Assembly: GCA_020636895.1 (NCBI GenBank)
Contig: JACJWZ010000003.1
Span: 124,001 to 188,000, forward strand
Origin: Thermoleophilales bacterium
Lineage (GTDB): Bacteria; Actinomycetota; Thermoleophilia; Solirubrobacterales; 70-9
Direction of reading: 5' to 3'
DNA length: 64,000 bases
Part shown: positions 15,415 through 23,209 of the stretch, one piece after another
Position numbering within the stretch: the stretch's first letter is position 1
Layout of the letters: each line of letters starts with the position of its first letter
Notes under the pieces: model-generated
Seen by the model: the letters and a program-made list of their open reading frames with translations, nothing else
What the model was told of the DNA's origin: nothing
Database searches by the model: none
Translations under genes and position numbers: made by a program

Positions 15415-17568
15415 CTACGCCGCCTCGATGCGGACGGCGACGTTGTTGAAGGCGGCGTTGCCGGTGACGGCGTCGCGGACCGCGGGGTCGGTGATGTCGT
15501 TGACGCTCGCGCCCGGCAGCGAGGCGGCATGCTTCCAACCGACCCCCTCGCGGCGCCCGTGCCCGTATCCGTGCGGGACGGAGACGACGCCGGGCCGGAC
15601 GTCCTCGCTGATCTCGAGCGGGACCTCGATCTCGCCGATCCTCGAGATGACCCTGACGACCGCCCCTTCCTCGAGCGCGCGTGACCCTGCATCGTCGGGG
15701 TGGAGCATCGCCGTGCAGCGGTCGGCGCCCTTGGTGAGGCGGCGGCTGTTGTGCATCCACGAGTTGTTCGAGCGCAGGTTCCGGCGGCCGATCAGCGTCA
15801 GGTCAAAGCCGTCCTCGGCGTCGCGCTCGGCCTGGGCGACCTGCTCGTCGAGGTCCGCGGCCGCCTCGAGGAAGACCGCCGGCGCCAACGCCACCCGGTC
15901 GTCCGCGGTCAGCAGCGCCCCCGGCAGGCGCGGCTCCAGCGGGCCGAGATCGATCCCGTGCTTCGCCGCCTTCACCTTCCTCATCGTCAACCCCTTGAAG
16001 GGGCCGCGGCGAAGGACGCCGTAGGGGCCGGACGCGAGCGCGGCGTCAACGATCCGGGCGGGCGAGGCGACGCGGGCGGCGAGCGAGAACGCGCGCCTGC
16101 GGGTGAGCACGCCGCCGCCGAGCCTGCGCGTGAGCCCGTTGAGGATCTCCCAGTCCTCCTTGCCGCCCTCCTGCTTCGGTACCGCGGGAGGGTTCCAGCG
16201 AATCGTGTTGCGGACCGAGACGAGCGGGAAGACGACGTCGACCTCGCCCCTCTCCAGCACCGACACCGGCGGCAGGATGACGTCGGCGTGGCGCGAGGTC
16301 TCGGTCACGTAGGCGTCGATCGAGACCATCCAGTCGAGCCGCTCGAACGCCGCGTCGAGCTGCCGGCCGCCAGGCGTCGACATGACGGGGTTGCCGGCGT
16401 AGACGACGAGGCCGCGGACCTGCCCCTCCCCCGGCGTCGTGATCTCCTTGGCGAGCCCCGCCACCGGCACCTCGCCGTTGAGCTCCGGCAGGCCGCTGAG
16501 GCGCTGATGCCAGCGGCCGTGGCCGCGTTCGCCCCCGCGGCGGGCGAGGCGGAGGGTGAGCGTCAGGTCGAGGAACGGCTCCGGGAACATCGCCCCGCCG
16601 GGGCGGTCGAGGTTGCCGGTGACCGCGTTGAGGACGTTGATCAGCCAGTGGACCAGGGTGCCGGTGCGCTGCTGGCAGACGCCGACGCGGCCGTAGGCGA
16701 CCGCCGAGTCCGCCGTCGCGAACTCCCGCGCGAGCCGTTCGATCTCGGCGGCTTCGACCCCGGCGAGCGGCGCGGCGCGCTCCGGGTTCCAGTCGGCGGC
16801 GAGGGCGGCGACCTGGTCGGCGCCCGTGCAGAGATCGGGCACCTCGTCGAGGCCCTCGGCGAAGATCACGTTGAGGATCCCGAGCAGCAGATGGACGTCG
16901 CCGCCGGGCCGGACGGCGACGTGGCGGGACGCGGAGGCGGCCGTCTCGGTCCGCCGCGGATCGACCACGACCACCGTGCCGCCGCGCTTGACGATGTCGC
17001 GGAGGCGGTGGCGCGCGCCGGGCGCGGTCATCAGCGAGCCGTTGGAGACAGACGGGTTGGCGCCGAGCACGAGCAGGTAGTCGGTGCGATCGATGTCGGG
17101 GATCGGGAAGAGGCCGAGGTTCCCGAACATCTCCGCCGAGGTGCGGTGCTGGGGAAGCTGGTCGGTCGAGGTCGCCGAGGAGTGGTTCCGGCCCCCGATC
17201 GCCTCGCGCAGGGAGGTCGCCGACAGAAGCGACCAGCCGTGCGCGGCCGGGTTGCCGAAGTAGGTGGCGACCGCATCCTCGCCGCCCGCCTCGCGGACGC
17301 GGCGCAACCCTGCGGCGGCGAGGTCGAGCGCCTCGTCCCAATCCATCTCCTCCCAGCCGTCGGCGACCTTGCGGACGGGCCGGCGAAGGCGGTCGGGATC
17401 GGTGTAGAGGTCGACCAGCGCGGCCGCCTTCGGGCAGATGTAGCCCCGCGACATGTGGTCGTCGGGATCGCCCTCGATCCGCTTCACCTCGGCGCCGTCG
17501 ACGTGAATGCGCAGACCGCAATGGGCCTCGCAGAGGTTGCACTGCCGATGCACCGTCTCCACGGGCAT
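15415..17568 (-). CDS. Molybdopterin-dependent oxidoreductase (bis-MGD family, Fe4S4)
   Basis: Protein of 717 residues with the DMSO reductase/formate dehydrogenase family layout. An N-terminal iron-sulfur motif CNLCEAHCG...YICPK binds a 4Fe-4S cluster. The molybdopterin oxidoreductase domain follows (including YFGNPAAHGW, VLGANPSVSNGS and VVVDPRRTETA), then a C-terminal molydopterin-binding beta barrel with RSNNSWMHN and VSVPHGYGHG. There is no signal peptide, so it is probably cytoplasmic. No electron-transfer subunit is encoded next to it and the substrate is unknown. The start ATG 17568 has no strong Shine-Dalgarno. Confidence 0.88.
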   Translation of the reverse strand: MPVETVHRQCNLCEAHCGLRIHVDGAEVKRIEGDPDDHMSRGYICPKAAALVDLYTDPDRLRRPVRKVADGWEEMDWDEALDLAAAGLRRVREAGGEDAVATYFGNPAAHGWSLLSATSLREAIGGRNHSSATSTDQLPQHRTSAEMFGNLGLFPIPDIDRTDYLLVLGANPSVSNGSLMTAPGARHRLRDIVKRGGTVVVVDPRRTETAASASRHVAVRPGGDVHLLLGILNVIFAEGLDEVPDLCTGADQVAALAADWNPERAAPLAGVEAAEIERLAREFATADSAVAYGRVGVCQQRTGTLVHWLINVLNAVTGNLDRPGGAMFPEPFLDLTLTLRLARRGGERGHGRWHQRLSGLPELNGEVPVAGLAKEITTPGEGQVRGLVVYAGNPVMSTPGGRQLDAAFERLDWMVSIDAYVTETSRHADVILPPVSVLERGEVDVVFPLVSVRNTIRWNPPAVPKQEGGKEDWEILNGLTRRLGGGVLTRRRAFSLAARVASPARIVDAALASGPYGVLRRGPFKGLTMRKVKAAKHGIDLGPLEPRLPGALLTADDRVALAPAVFLEAAADLDEQVAQAERDAEDGFDLTLIGRRNLRSNNSWMHNSRRLTKGADRCTAMLHPDDAGSRALEEGAVVRVISRIGEIEVPLEISEDVRPGVVSVPHGYGHGRREGVGWKHAASLPGASVNDITDPAVRDAVTGNAAFNNVAVRIEAA

Positions 17569-17593
17569 GGCCTTCAGACTCGCAGGTCGGCGG

Positions 17594-18970
17594 TCAGCCC
17601 GCGTCGTGGTTGGAGACGATGAGACCGCCGGGGTCGTAGGCCGCGCGGACATCCGCGAGACGGACCGCCGCCTCCTCCGGGAACGATCCGCGCCAATCCG
17701 GGTTCTGCTCCGCGAAGCCGAGCAGGGTGCGCTCCGATGTCCACGGCTCCATCCGCTCGCCGATCGCCGCGAACGTGGCCTCCACCCCGGCCCGCGCCTC
17801 CGGCACCGGGACCGGGCCGATCGCCCCGAGCATGTACGGGGACGAGAGCGAGTCGAGCGCGCCGTTGGCGGCGTCGCCGCGGGCGAGGGCGCCGCCGAGG
17901 TGGCGGATCTCGAGGTGGATGAGAGGCACGTCGGCCTCCGGTCCGGCGAGCTCGACGTAGGCCGCGACCGCGTCGTCGCCGAGCTCGTCGAGCGGCGCCC
18001 CGAAGGCCAGCGCGGGAACCGGGTCGGGCGGGTCACCGGCGATCTCCGCGAGCGCCGGCGCGGGCACCTCCCCCGTCTGGTCGAGGTAGGGGTCGGCGGC
18101 CGCGCGCAGCGGCGCGAGCAGCTCCTCGCCGTCGTCGGCCGAGCCCCGGAACGCGAAGGTGACACCTACGAGAGCCCGGCCCCGAAGCGGGTCCGGCACC
18201 TCGGGGAACGGCGGGAAGCGCACGAGCTTGAGGGTCGAGGCGAGCTCCTCGGGGGCCGCCGCGGTGAGGTCCCGCCAGGCGGTCGCGATCTCGGACGCGC
18301 GCTCGATCTCCCAGAGCAGCCCGCCCGCGTAGGCCGAGGTCATCTCGAAGAGGTCGACCTCCATCCCGGTGACGATCGCGTGCGACCCGCCGCCGCCGCG
18401 CAGCGCCCAGAAGAGGTCCGGCTCGGAGTCGGCCGCGGCTGTCCGCTGCTCGCCGTCGGCGGTGACGACGTCGAAGCTGCGGACGTTGTTGCACGCCCAC
18501 CCACGCGAGCGTCCGACCCAGGCGTGGCCGCCGCCCGCGTGGTAGCCGACGAGGCCGACGGTCCCCGAGGAGCCGTGCATCGCCGCGAGCCCATGCTCGG
18601 CCGCGGGCCCGACGACGTTGCGCCACTGCGCCCCGGCTCCCGCCCGGGCGCCGCCCGCGGCGGGGTCGATGGAGACGTCGGTCAGGCGCGAGAGCTTGAG
18701 CAGGACGGCTCCGCTCAGGTCGGGGACGGAGCCGGCGCCGTGGCCGGTTCCCTGCGGCGCGACGCGAAGCCCGTTGTCGGTCGCGAAGAGAACGGTGGAG
18801 GCGACGTCGTCGGCCGACTCGGCGAGGACGACCGCCGCCGGGTGCTGGTCGGCGGCGAGGTTCCAGGCCTGCCGCGAGGGGTCGTAAGCCGCCTCGCCCG
18901 GAAGGACCACGTCGCCGCCGATCGTCTCGCGCAGGCGCTCGACGTCGCCCTCGTTCAGATCACCGCTCAT
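17594..18970 (-). CDS. FAD-linked oxidase, berberine-bridge-enzyme type
   Basis: Flavoprotein of 458 residues. The FAD_binding_4 domain (about 35-215) includes VAPQGTGHGAG, whose histidine is the usual 8-alpha flavin attachment site, and MHGSSGTVGLVGYHAGGG. The second covalent site of bicovalent enzymes (Cys) is not apparent; the nearby cysteine is in WACNN. The C-terminal BBE motif YDPGGLIVSNHDAG is intact. These enzymes oxidise sugars or alcohols with oxygen as acceptor. AAGGAG lies about 10 bases before ATG 18970. It sits 25 bases upstream of the molybdopterin oxidoreductase on the same strand and may share a transcript with it. Confidence 0.88.
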   Translation of the reverse strand: MSGDLNEGDVERLRETIGGDVVLPGEAAYDPSRQAWNLAADQHPAAVVLAESADDVASTVLFATDNGLRVAPQGTGHGAGSVPDLSGAVLLKLSRLTDVSIDPAAGGARAGAGAQWRNVVGPAAEHGLAAMHGSSGTVGLVGYHAGGGHAWVGRSRGWACNNVRSFDVVTADGEQRTAAADSEPDLFWALRGGGGSHAIVTGMEVDLFEMTSAYAGGLLWEIERASEIATAWRDLTAAAPEELASTLKLVRFPPFPEVPDPLRGRALVGVTFAFRGSADDGEELLAPLRAAADPYLDQTGEVPAPALAEIAGDPPDPVPALAFGAPLDELGDDAVAAYVELAGPEADVPLIHLEIRHLGGALARGDAANGALDSLSSPYMLGAIGPVPVPEARAGVEATFAAIGERMEPWTSERTLLGFAEQNPDWRGSFPEEAAVRLADVRAAYDPGGLIVSNHDAG

Positions 18971-19040
18971 CTCGCCGCTCCTTGCCGTCGCTGACCAGCC
19001 CGGACCCTAGCCGTTGGCCGTGCCGGCCGGAGCGACTCCC

Positions 19041-19127
19041 GTCGAACGTCCCGGAGTAGGCGCTGGAGGCCCCGTTGCGGGACGTTCGACCTGAGCTCTG
19101 CGGAGGGTCGACGTTCTCGGGACGTTC
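19041..19127. repeat. Cluster of GACGTTC repeats with a 13 bp inverted repeat
   Basis: GTCGAACGTCCCG (19041-19053) and its perfect complement (19078-19090) form a 13 bp inverted repeat with a 24-base loop. Two further GACGTTC copies follow at 19110-19116 and 19121-19127. The shared GAACGT arm core relates it loosely to the palindromic elements at 9874 and 54751, but the loop differs. It lies between the DUF1254 gene and the flavin oxidase. Confidence 0.6.
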
Positions 19128-19158
19128 GGTGTGGGTTCGCCAGCTCGCGTCGCCCGGC

Positions 19159-20613
19159 TCAGCCGACCTGGACGACTCCCGGCGGCCGCCAGGCGCCGGA
19201 GCGGGCCGCCTTGCTCGGCCCGTAGAGGCGGAGGCTGAGGCGGAAGTTCCCCGTCGCCGGCGAGGGCAGCCAGTTGACCGTCGGGTCGTTCGGATCGGTC
19301 GCCTGGATGGCGATCACGATGGAGCCGTCGGACTGCTTGACGAGCGGCGGATGACTGGGGCCGATGGAGTAGCGGTCGAGGGGGTTGTCGACGAGGTATC
19401 CGGACCCGTCGTACATCGTCAGCGACCAGAAGAACCTGGCGGGCGGCGCATCGCCGGGCGCGAAGGTGAGCCGGTACTGGTTCGCGCCGTTGTAGAGGGC
19501 GCCGGTGCCGTCGGTGATCCCCGACGGGTAGATCGCCTCGTCGGGAGTGTTGGCGCCGAGCCCGACGATCGCGATGAGCGCCCGGAACTCGTAGTCGGTG
19601 CCGTAGTCGCCGATGTTGGAGGGGGGCAGGAGCCAACCCGCGGTCTTCTGGGCCTCGGTGAGGACGTTGAGGCGGGCGCGTCCCGGCAGCCCGGCCGCCT
19701 CGTCGGCGATCCCCTTGTACAGAGCCGCCTGCGCGTCGGCGCCGAGGCCCTGGCCGTCACCGGGCAGTCCGGGTCCGATGCCGACGGTCTCCAGTTGGTC
19801 GAGCAACGGCTTGTCGCGCTTCGGCGGTGGGTTGTCGTCCAGCGCCTTGTTGAGCGCGGCGATGAACTCAGGCCCGGTCGTCGGGGTCGGGAACGTCTTC
19901 GGCTCCCCGGGCTTGCAGCCCTTCTTGAACTTCTTGGCCTTGCCCTTGAGGTTGGTGAGCCCGTACTTGGACATCAACTTCTGGGCCTTGCGCTGGTCCT
20001 TGGCGTCGGTCGCCAGGGTGCGCCCGATCAGCCAGACGCGGCGGTAGTCGGACTTGATCACCCGGGCGCCCTTCGGCTTCTTGCCCTTCCCCGCGTGGCC
20101 CTTCCACTTGATCACGTAGCTGCCGGCCTTGCCGCCGTCCTCGCGCAGGCCCGGGATGTCGATCACGTTCGTGTACGGATCGAGGAACTCGAAGCTGTAG
20201 TAGCGCTTGCCCATGGCGGGGTGGCTGATCACCATCGGACCCTTGCCTAGGTCGAGATGGGCGATGGAGTAGAGGGTGTCGGTGTTCGGCGCGACCACGG
20301 TCCGAGCGGTCGCGTTGGCGAAGCCGCCCGCGTGAGAGAACGAGTTGACGGGCGCCTCCCCGTGGTCGGTCGGGCACTTGACGCTCGTCATCTCCCGCCG
20401 CACACGAGTGAACTCGAGCAGCGGGAAGCCGTAGTCGTAGGCCTGCTTGCCGAGCGATGCGGCCTGCTCAGGCGTGACGGCCGTCTGCCGCGCGGACGCG
20501 GATCCCGGAACGACGGCGAGGGTGACGGCGAGGACGATGGCCCCGAGCAGCGGGCCGATCCGGCGAGACAGAGCGCCGCGGAGCCGTGCGCTGTTGACGA
20601 CTGGTCGATTCAT
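19159..20613 (-). CDS. Exported DUF1254/DUF1214 protein
   Basis: Protein of 484 residues with a signal peptide (about 19-41, cleavage near SASA). DUF1254 (about 55-190) shows the typical opening QAYDYGFPLLEFTRVRREM and the motif VAPNTDTLYS. DUF1214 covers the C-terminal part (about 350-470), with FFWSLTMYDGSGYLVDNPLDRYSI and NWLPSPATGNFRLSLRLY. Between them lies a lysine-rich segment. The family is widespread in soil bacteria; its function is not established. ATG 20613 is chosen because the signal peptide begins there; the frame upstream has no plausible signal. Confidence 0.85.
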   Translation of the reverse strand: MNRPVVNSARLRGALSRRIGPLLGAIVLAVTLAVVPGSASARQTAVTPEQAASLGKQAYDYGFPLLEFTRVRREMTSVKCPTDHGEAPVNSFSHAGGFANATARTVVAPNTDTLYSIAHLDLGKGPMVISHPAMGKRYYSFEFLDPYTNVIDIPGLREDGGKAGSYVIKWKGHAGKGKKPKGARVIKSDYRRVWLIGRTLATDAKDQRKAQKLMSKYGLTNLKGKAKKFKKGCKPGEPKTFPTPTTGPEFIAALNKALDDNPPPKRDKPLLDQLETVGIGPGLPGDGQGLGADAQAALYKGIADEAAGLPGRARLNVLTEAQKTAGWLLPPSNIGDYGTDYEFRALIAIVGLGANTPDEAIYPSGITDGTGALYNGANQYRLTFAPGDAPPARFFWSLTMYDGSGYLVDNPLDRYSIGPSHPPLVKQSDGSIVIAIQATDPNDPTVNWLPSPATGNFRLSLRLYGPSKAARSGAWRPPGVVQVG

Positions 20614-20686
20614 CGCGGACAGATCTAAGCGACTTGCGCCGCCACGTGCGGCAGGCGCCGGCAACGAAGACCACGGCAAAGACACC

Positions 20687-20715
20687 TTCACACGGCGCGC
20701 GATCCCGACTATGTT
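20687..20715 (+). promoter_or_regulatory. Housekeeping-type promoter for the stalk-like gene
   Basis: TTCACA (20687-20692), a 17-base spacer and TATGTT (20710-20715) match the -35/-10 pattern (5 of 6 and 4 of 6). It lies 35 bases before the GTG start, leaving room for the strong Shine-Dalgarno at 20737-20743. Confidence 0.5.
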
Positions 20716-20750
20716 GGACGCAAGTGGCAGCGAGCCGAGGAGGTTTCGAC

Positions 20751-21392
20751 GTGAAGACAGGATCCAGACTGCCGTCGCCGGGGTTGATCGTGGGGCTGAT
20801 CGCTCTACTCGTCGCGATGAGTGGGGTCGCATTCGCAGCGGGGAAGATCGGCGGCAAGGACATCAAGTCCGGCGCGATCAAGGCCTCGAAGATCAAGGAC
20901 GGCGCAGTGAAGGAGAAGAAGCTCGCCAACGGCGCTGTGACCGCGGACAAGATCGCGCCTGGCGCGGTCGGTTCCGGGGCCATCGCCGACGAAGCGGTGA
21001 CCACATCGAAGCTGGATCCGTCCGAGCGCTCGGAGGCGTTCGCCTCTAGCCATTCCCAGGTGAGCCTCCCGAGCGCGACCGACACGGTCGCCATCCAGGC
21101 GACTCTGCCGACGGGCAACTTCGTCATGACCGTGTCAGCGGAGATCGGCAACTCGAGCGGGGCCGCCAACTCGGTCGCATGTGACCTGCTGGACGCCAAC
21201 AACCCTGTCGCGTCGTCGATCACCGCGCTGACCTCCCTCAACACCTTCCAGGACTCGATCAGCCTGACCGGGGTCTCCGACGGCGGGATCGTGCGGCTGC
21301 GCTGCAACCCTGACGCAGGTGCGGCGATCCGCAACCTCGTGCTGACCGCGGTCCGGGTCGGCAGCGTCGAGACGCTGCCCTCGACCCCGTAG
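20751..21392 (+). CDS. Exported protein with stalk-like GA-V-x-x-x-KI repeats
   Basis: Protein of 213 residues. Start GTG 20751 is fixed by the Shine-Dalgarno GAGGAGG (20737-20743) at 7 bases. A signal peptide (about 10-31) is followed by about five imperfect repeats of an 8-12 residue unit (residues about 33-85), such as IKSGAIKASKIKDGAV and ADKIAPGAVGSGAI. This pattern is seen in actinobacterial surface proteins and resembles beta-solenoid or trimeric stalk repeats. The C-terminal domain (about 95-213) looks beta-rich with two cysteines. I recognise the architecture but no function. Probable surface or wall-associated protein. Confidence 0.75.
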   Translation: MKTGSRLPSPGLIVGLIALLVAMSGVAFAAGKIGGKDIKSGAIKASKIKDGAVKEKKLANGAVTADKIAPGAVGSGAIADEAVTTSKLDPSERSEAFASSHSQVSLPSATDTVAIQATLPTGNFVMTVSAEIGNSSGAANSVACDLLDANNPVASSITALTSLNTFQDSISLTGVSDGGIVRLRCNPDAGAAIRNLVLTAVRVGSVETLPSTP

Positions 21393-21434
21393 GGAAGCAA
21401 CGCCGACGCAAGGCCCCACCCGCTCCTGGCGCGA

Positions 21435-22757
21435 TCAGGAGCGGGTCGTCGGGGCGAGTGCGCGCGCGATCGCCTCGGCGAGATCGACCGCGCGTTCGAC
21501 GGTCGCGTAGTCGATGTTCTCCGGCGTGTCGCTCATCAGGTGGTAGTTCGACATCGCCTTGAAGCGGTTCATCGAGGCGATCGTCGCGATCGGGTAGCCG
21601 GCGCGGCTGGGGATCACCGCGTCGGTGGAGTTGCGCCAGCGCATCCCCCGGCGCATCGGGATGCCCGAGCGCTCCGCCTCGCGGGCGATCAGGTCGCGGA
21701 AGGGGCGGTCGTAGTAGTCCTCCATGACGACCGTCCCCTCCCCCTCCATCAGAACCAGGTGCGGGGAGCCGACCGTCTCGACGTTGAGGAACCAGGTGCG
21801 CTCGCGGTCGAACTCGGGGAAGTGGCGCTCGGCGAAGCCGTAGATGCCGCCCTGGCAGACCTCCTCGGCGCCGAGAGAGACGAGCAGCAAGCGGACGCCG
21901 GCGATCGGCCGCTCCGCGAGGCGCTCTGAAAGGGCGACGAGCGTCGCGACGGCCGTCAGGTTGTCGTTGGCGCCGGGGACGATCGGGCTGCGGGCGATGT
22001 CGGCCAGGATCGCCGCCGCGAGCGCGCTCATGGCCGCGCCGGCCGCAGTGAGTCCGCGCCTTCCGGTCAGGGCGCCGAGCCCCGCGAGGGTGGGGCCGGC
22101 GAGCGTCGCCCACCAATTCGGGAAGGTGGTGTCCATCCGCTCGATCACCCCGGGTAGGTGGTCGGCGACCCACTGCTGCCCGCCCTGGTCGAAGAAGGCG
22201 CCGGTCGGGGCGGCGTCGTGGTGGGCCATGACGACGAGCGTGCGCTCGGCGCCGGGATCGCCGGCCTCGGCGACGACGTTCTGCGTCGGCTTGGGCTCCT
22301 GCGTGGCGCGGCGGGCGAAACGCGGGCCGTTGGAGACGTCGTCGGCGATCAGACCGGCGGCGGCGAGGGCGGCGGCGGCAGCCGGGATGCGGGCGCGGCG
22401 GCTCCACAGCGCGGCTCCGCCGGCAGCGGCGGCGGCGGCGCAGAGGGCGCTGATCAGGGGTGCATAGCCGTCGAGGAAGGTGGTTTCCTCGATCCGGGAG
22501 TCGCGGGCGCCGGCCACCTCGAGCCTGGAGACGATCCACTCCGCGGCCGCCCGCTCACCGTCGGAGCCGGCCCGCCGCTCGATCGGCGCCAGCATCTCGA
22601 TCACCTCGCGCAGCGTCGTCTCGGTGGATCCGGTCGCCCCGCTGGCGCCGCTCACCCCGCGCCCTCCGCTGGCCCCGCTCTCGCCGCTGGCCCCGCTCTC
22701 GCCGGTCGCCCCGCTACCGCCGCTGGCCCCGCTCCCGCCGCTCAACTCGGTCTCCAT
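21435..22757 (-). CDS. M28-family zinc metallopeptidase with collagen-like N-terminal tract
   Basis: Protein of 440 residues. The M28 domain retains the metal and catalytic residues: MAHHDAAPTGA, GANDNLTAV, SLGAEEVCQGG and a final YHLMSDTPE. Two or three hydrophobic segments (about 95-135 and 215-240) lie within the peptidase region, so it may be membrane-associated. Residues 7-42 are twelve perfect Gly-X-Y triplets rich in Ser and Ala, a collagen-like tract not usual for this family. TACGAT 6 bases before ATG 22757 supports this start; an internal GTG (residue 35) would remove most of the tract. No signal peptide precedes it. Confidence 0.82.
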   Translation of the reverse strand: METELSGGSGASGGSGATGESGASGESGASGGRGVSGASGATGSTETTLREVIEMLAPIERRAGSDGERAAAEWIVSRLEVAGARDSRIEETTFLDGYAPLISALCAAAAAAGGAALWSRRARIPAAAAALAAAGLIADDVSNGPRFARRATQEPKPTQNVVAEAGDPGAERTLVVMAHHDAAPTGAFFDQGGQQWVADHLPGVIERMDTTFPNWWATLAGPTLAGLGALTGRRGLTAAGAAMSALAAAILADIARSPIVPGANDNLTAVATLVALSERLAERPIAGVRLLLVSLGAEEVCQGGIYGFAERHFPEFDRERTWFLNVETVGSPHLVLMEGEGTVVMEDYYDRPFRDLIAREAERSGIPMRRGMRWRNSTDAVIPSRAGYPIATIASMNRFKAMSNYHLMSDTPENIDYATVERAVDLAEAIARALAPTTRS

Positions 22758-22763
22758 CGAGCG

Positions 22764-22769
22764 ATCGTA
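22764..22769 (-). promoter_or_regulatory. Putative -10 hexamer, leaderless start of M28 peptidase
   Basis: Minus-strand TACGAT ends 6 bases before ATG 22757. It supports the long form of the protein that includes the collagen-like tract. Confidence 0.4.
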
Positions 22770-22821
22770 TTCACCGAGTCGCAGAACTCGGACGCATGAC
22801 GTCCCAATTCAGCGTCTCACC

Positions 22822-23070
22822 ATGAGTCTTGACGGGGATGCCGCCCCCGTCGGGCGGATCGCCTCATCGGCGGCCGCGGCGACGACTACATCGGCGGCGT
22901 CGACGGAGTCGACTTCAGTCGACTTCCTGGACGGGGGTCCCGACAAGGACATCCTGATCGGCGGCTACGCCCCCGAGAGCGCGGTCGACCCCTGCGTCAA
23001 CGGCGAGGTCTTCACCCACAAAGGCTTCCCCGACACCGAGCCGAGCTGCGGGAACAAGAAGAGCGGCTGA
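22822..23070 (+). pseudogene. RTX (haemolysin-type calcium-binding) remnant, frameshifted
   Basis: A relic of a calcium-binding RTX C-terminus. One frame (about 22863-22917) reads LIGGRGDDYIGGVDGVDF, a clear RTX nonapeptide repeat. A different frame then continues with LDGGPDKDILIGGYAPESAV and a plausible C-terminus ending at 23070. The switch coincides with a 10 bp tandem duplication (GTCGACTTCA/GTCGACTTCC, 22908-22927); removing one copy restores a single frame through both repeats. A TGA upstream closes the first frame, so the N-terminal part of the gene is gone. The open frame from ATG 22822 (82 residues) encodes an Ala/Thr/Ser-rich start that is probably meaningless. It sits just past the 3' end of tRNA-Arg. 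Confidence 0.7.
22908..22927. repeat. 10 bp tandem duplication causing the RTX frameshift
   Basis: GTCGACTTCA is followed directly by GTCGACTTCC (9 of 10 bases identical). The extra 10 bases shift the reading frame between the two RTX repeats. Confidence 0.75.
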
Positions 23071-23102
23071 GGCCGCCGCGGTCCGCGCTCGTCCGCGGTC
23101 GA

Positions 23103-23176
<74 letters not shown>

Positions 23177-23209
23177 GGGTGGCGGTCAGGTTACGGCGCG
23201 GAGCCTGAG

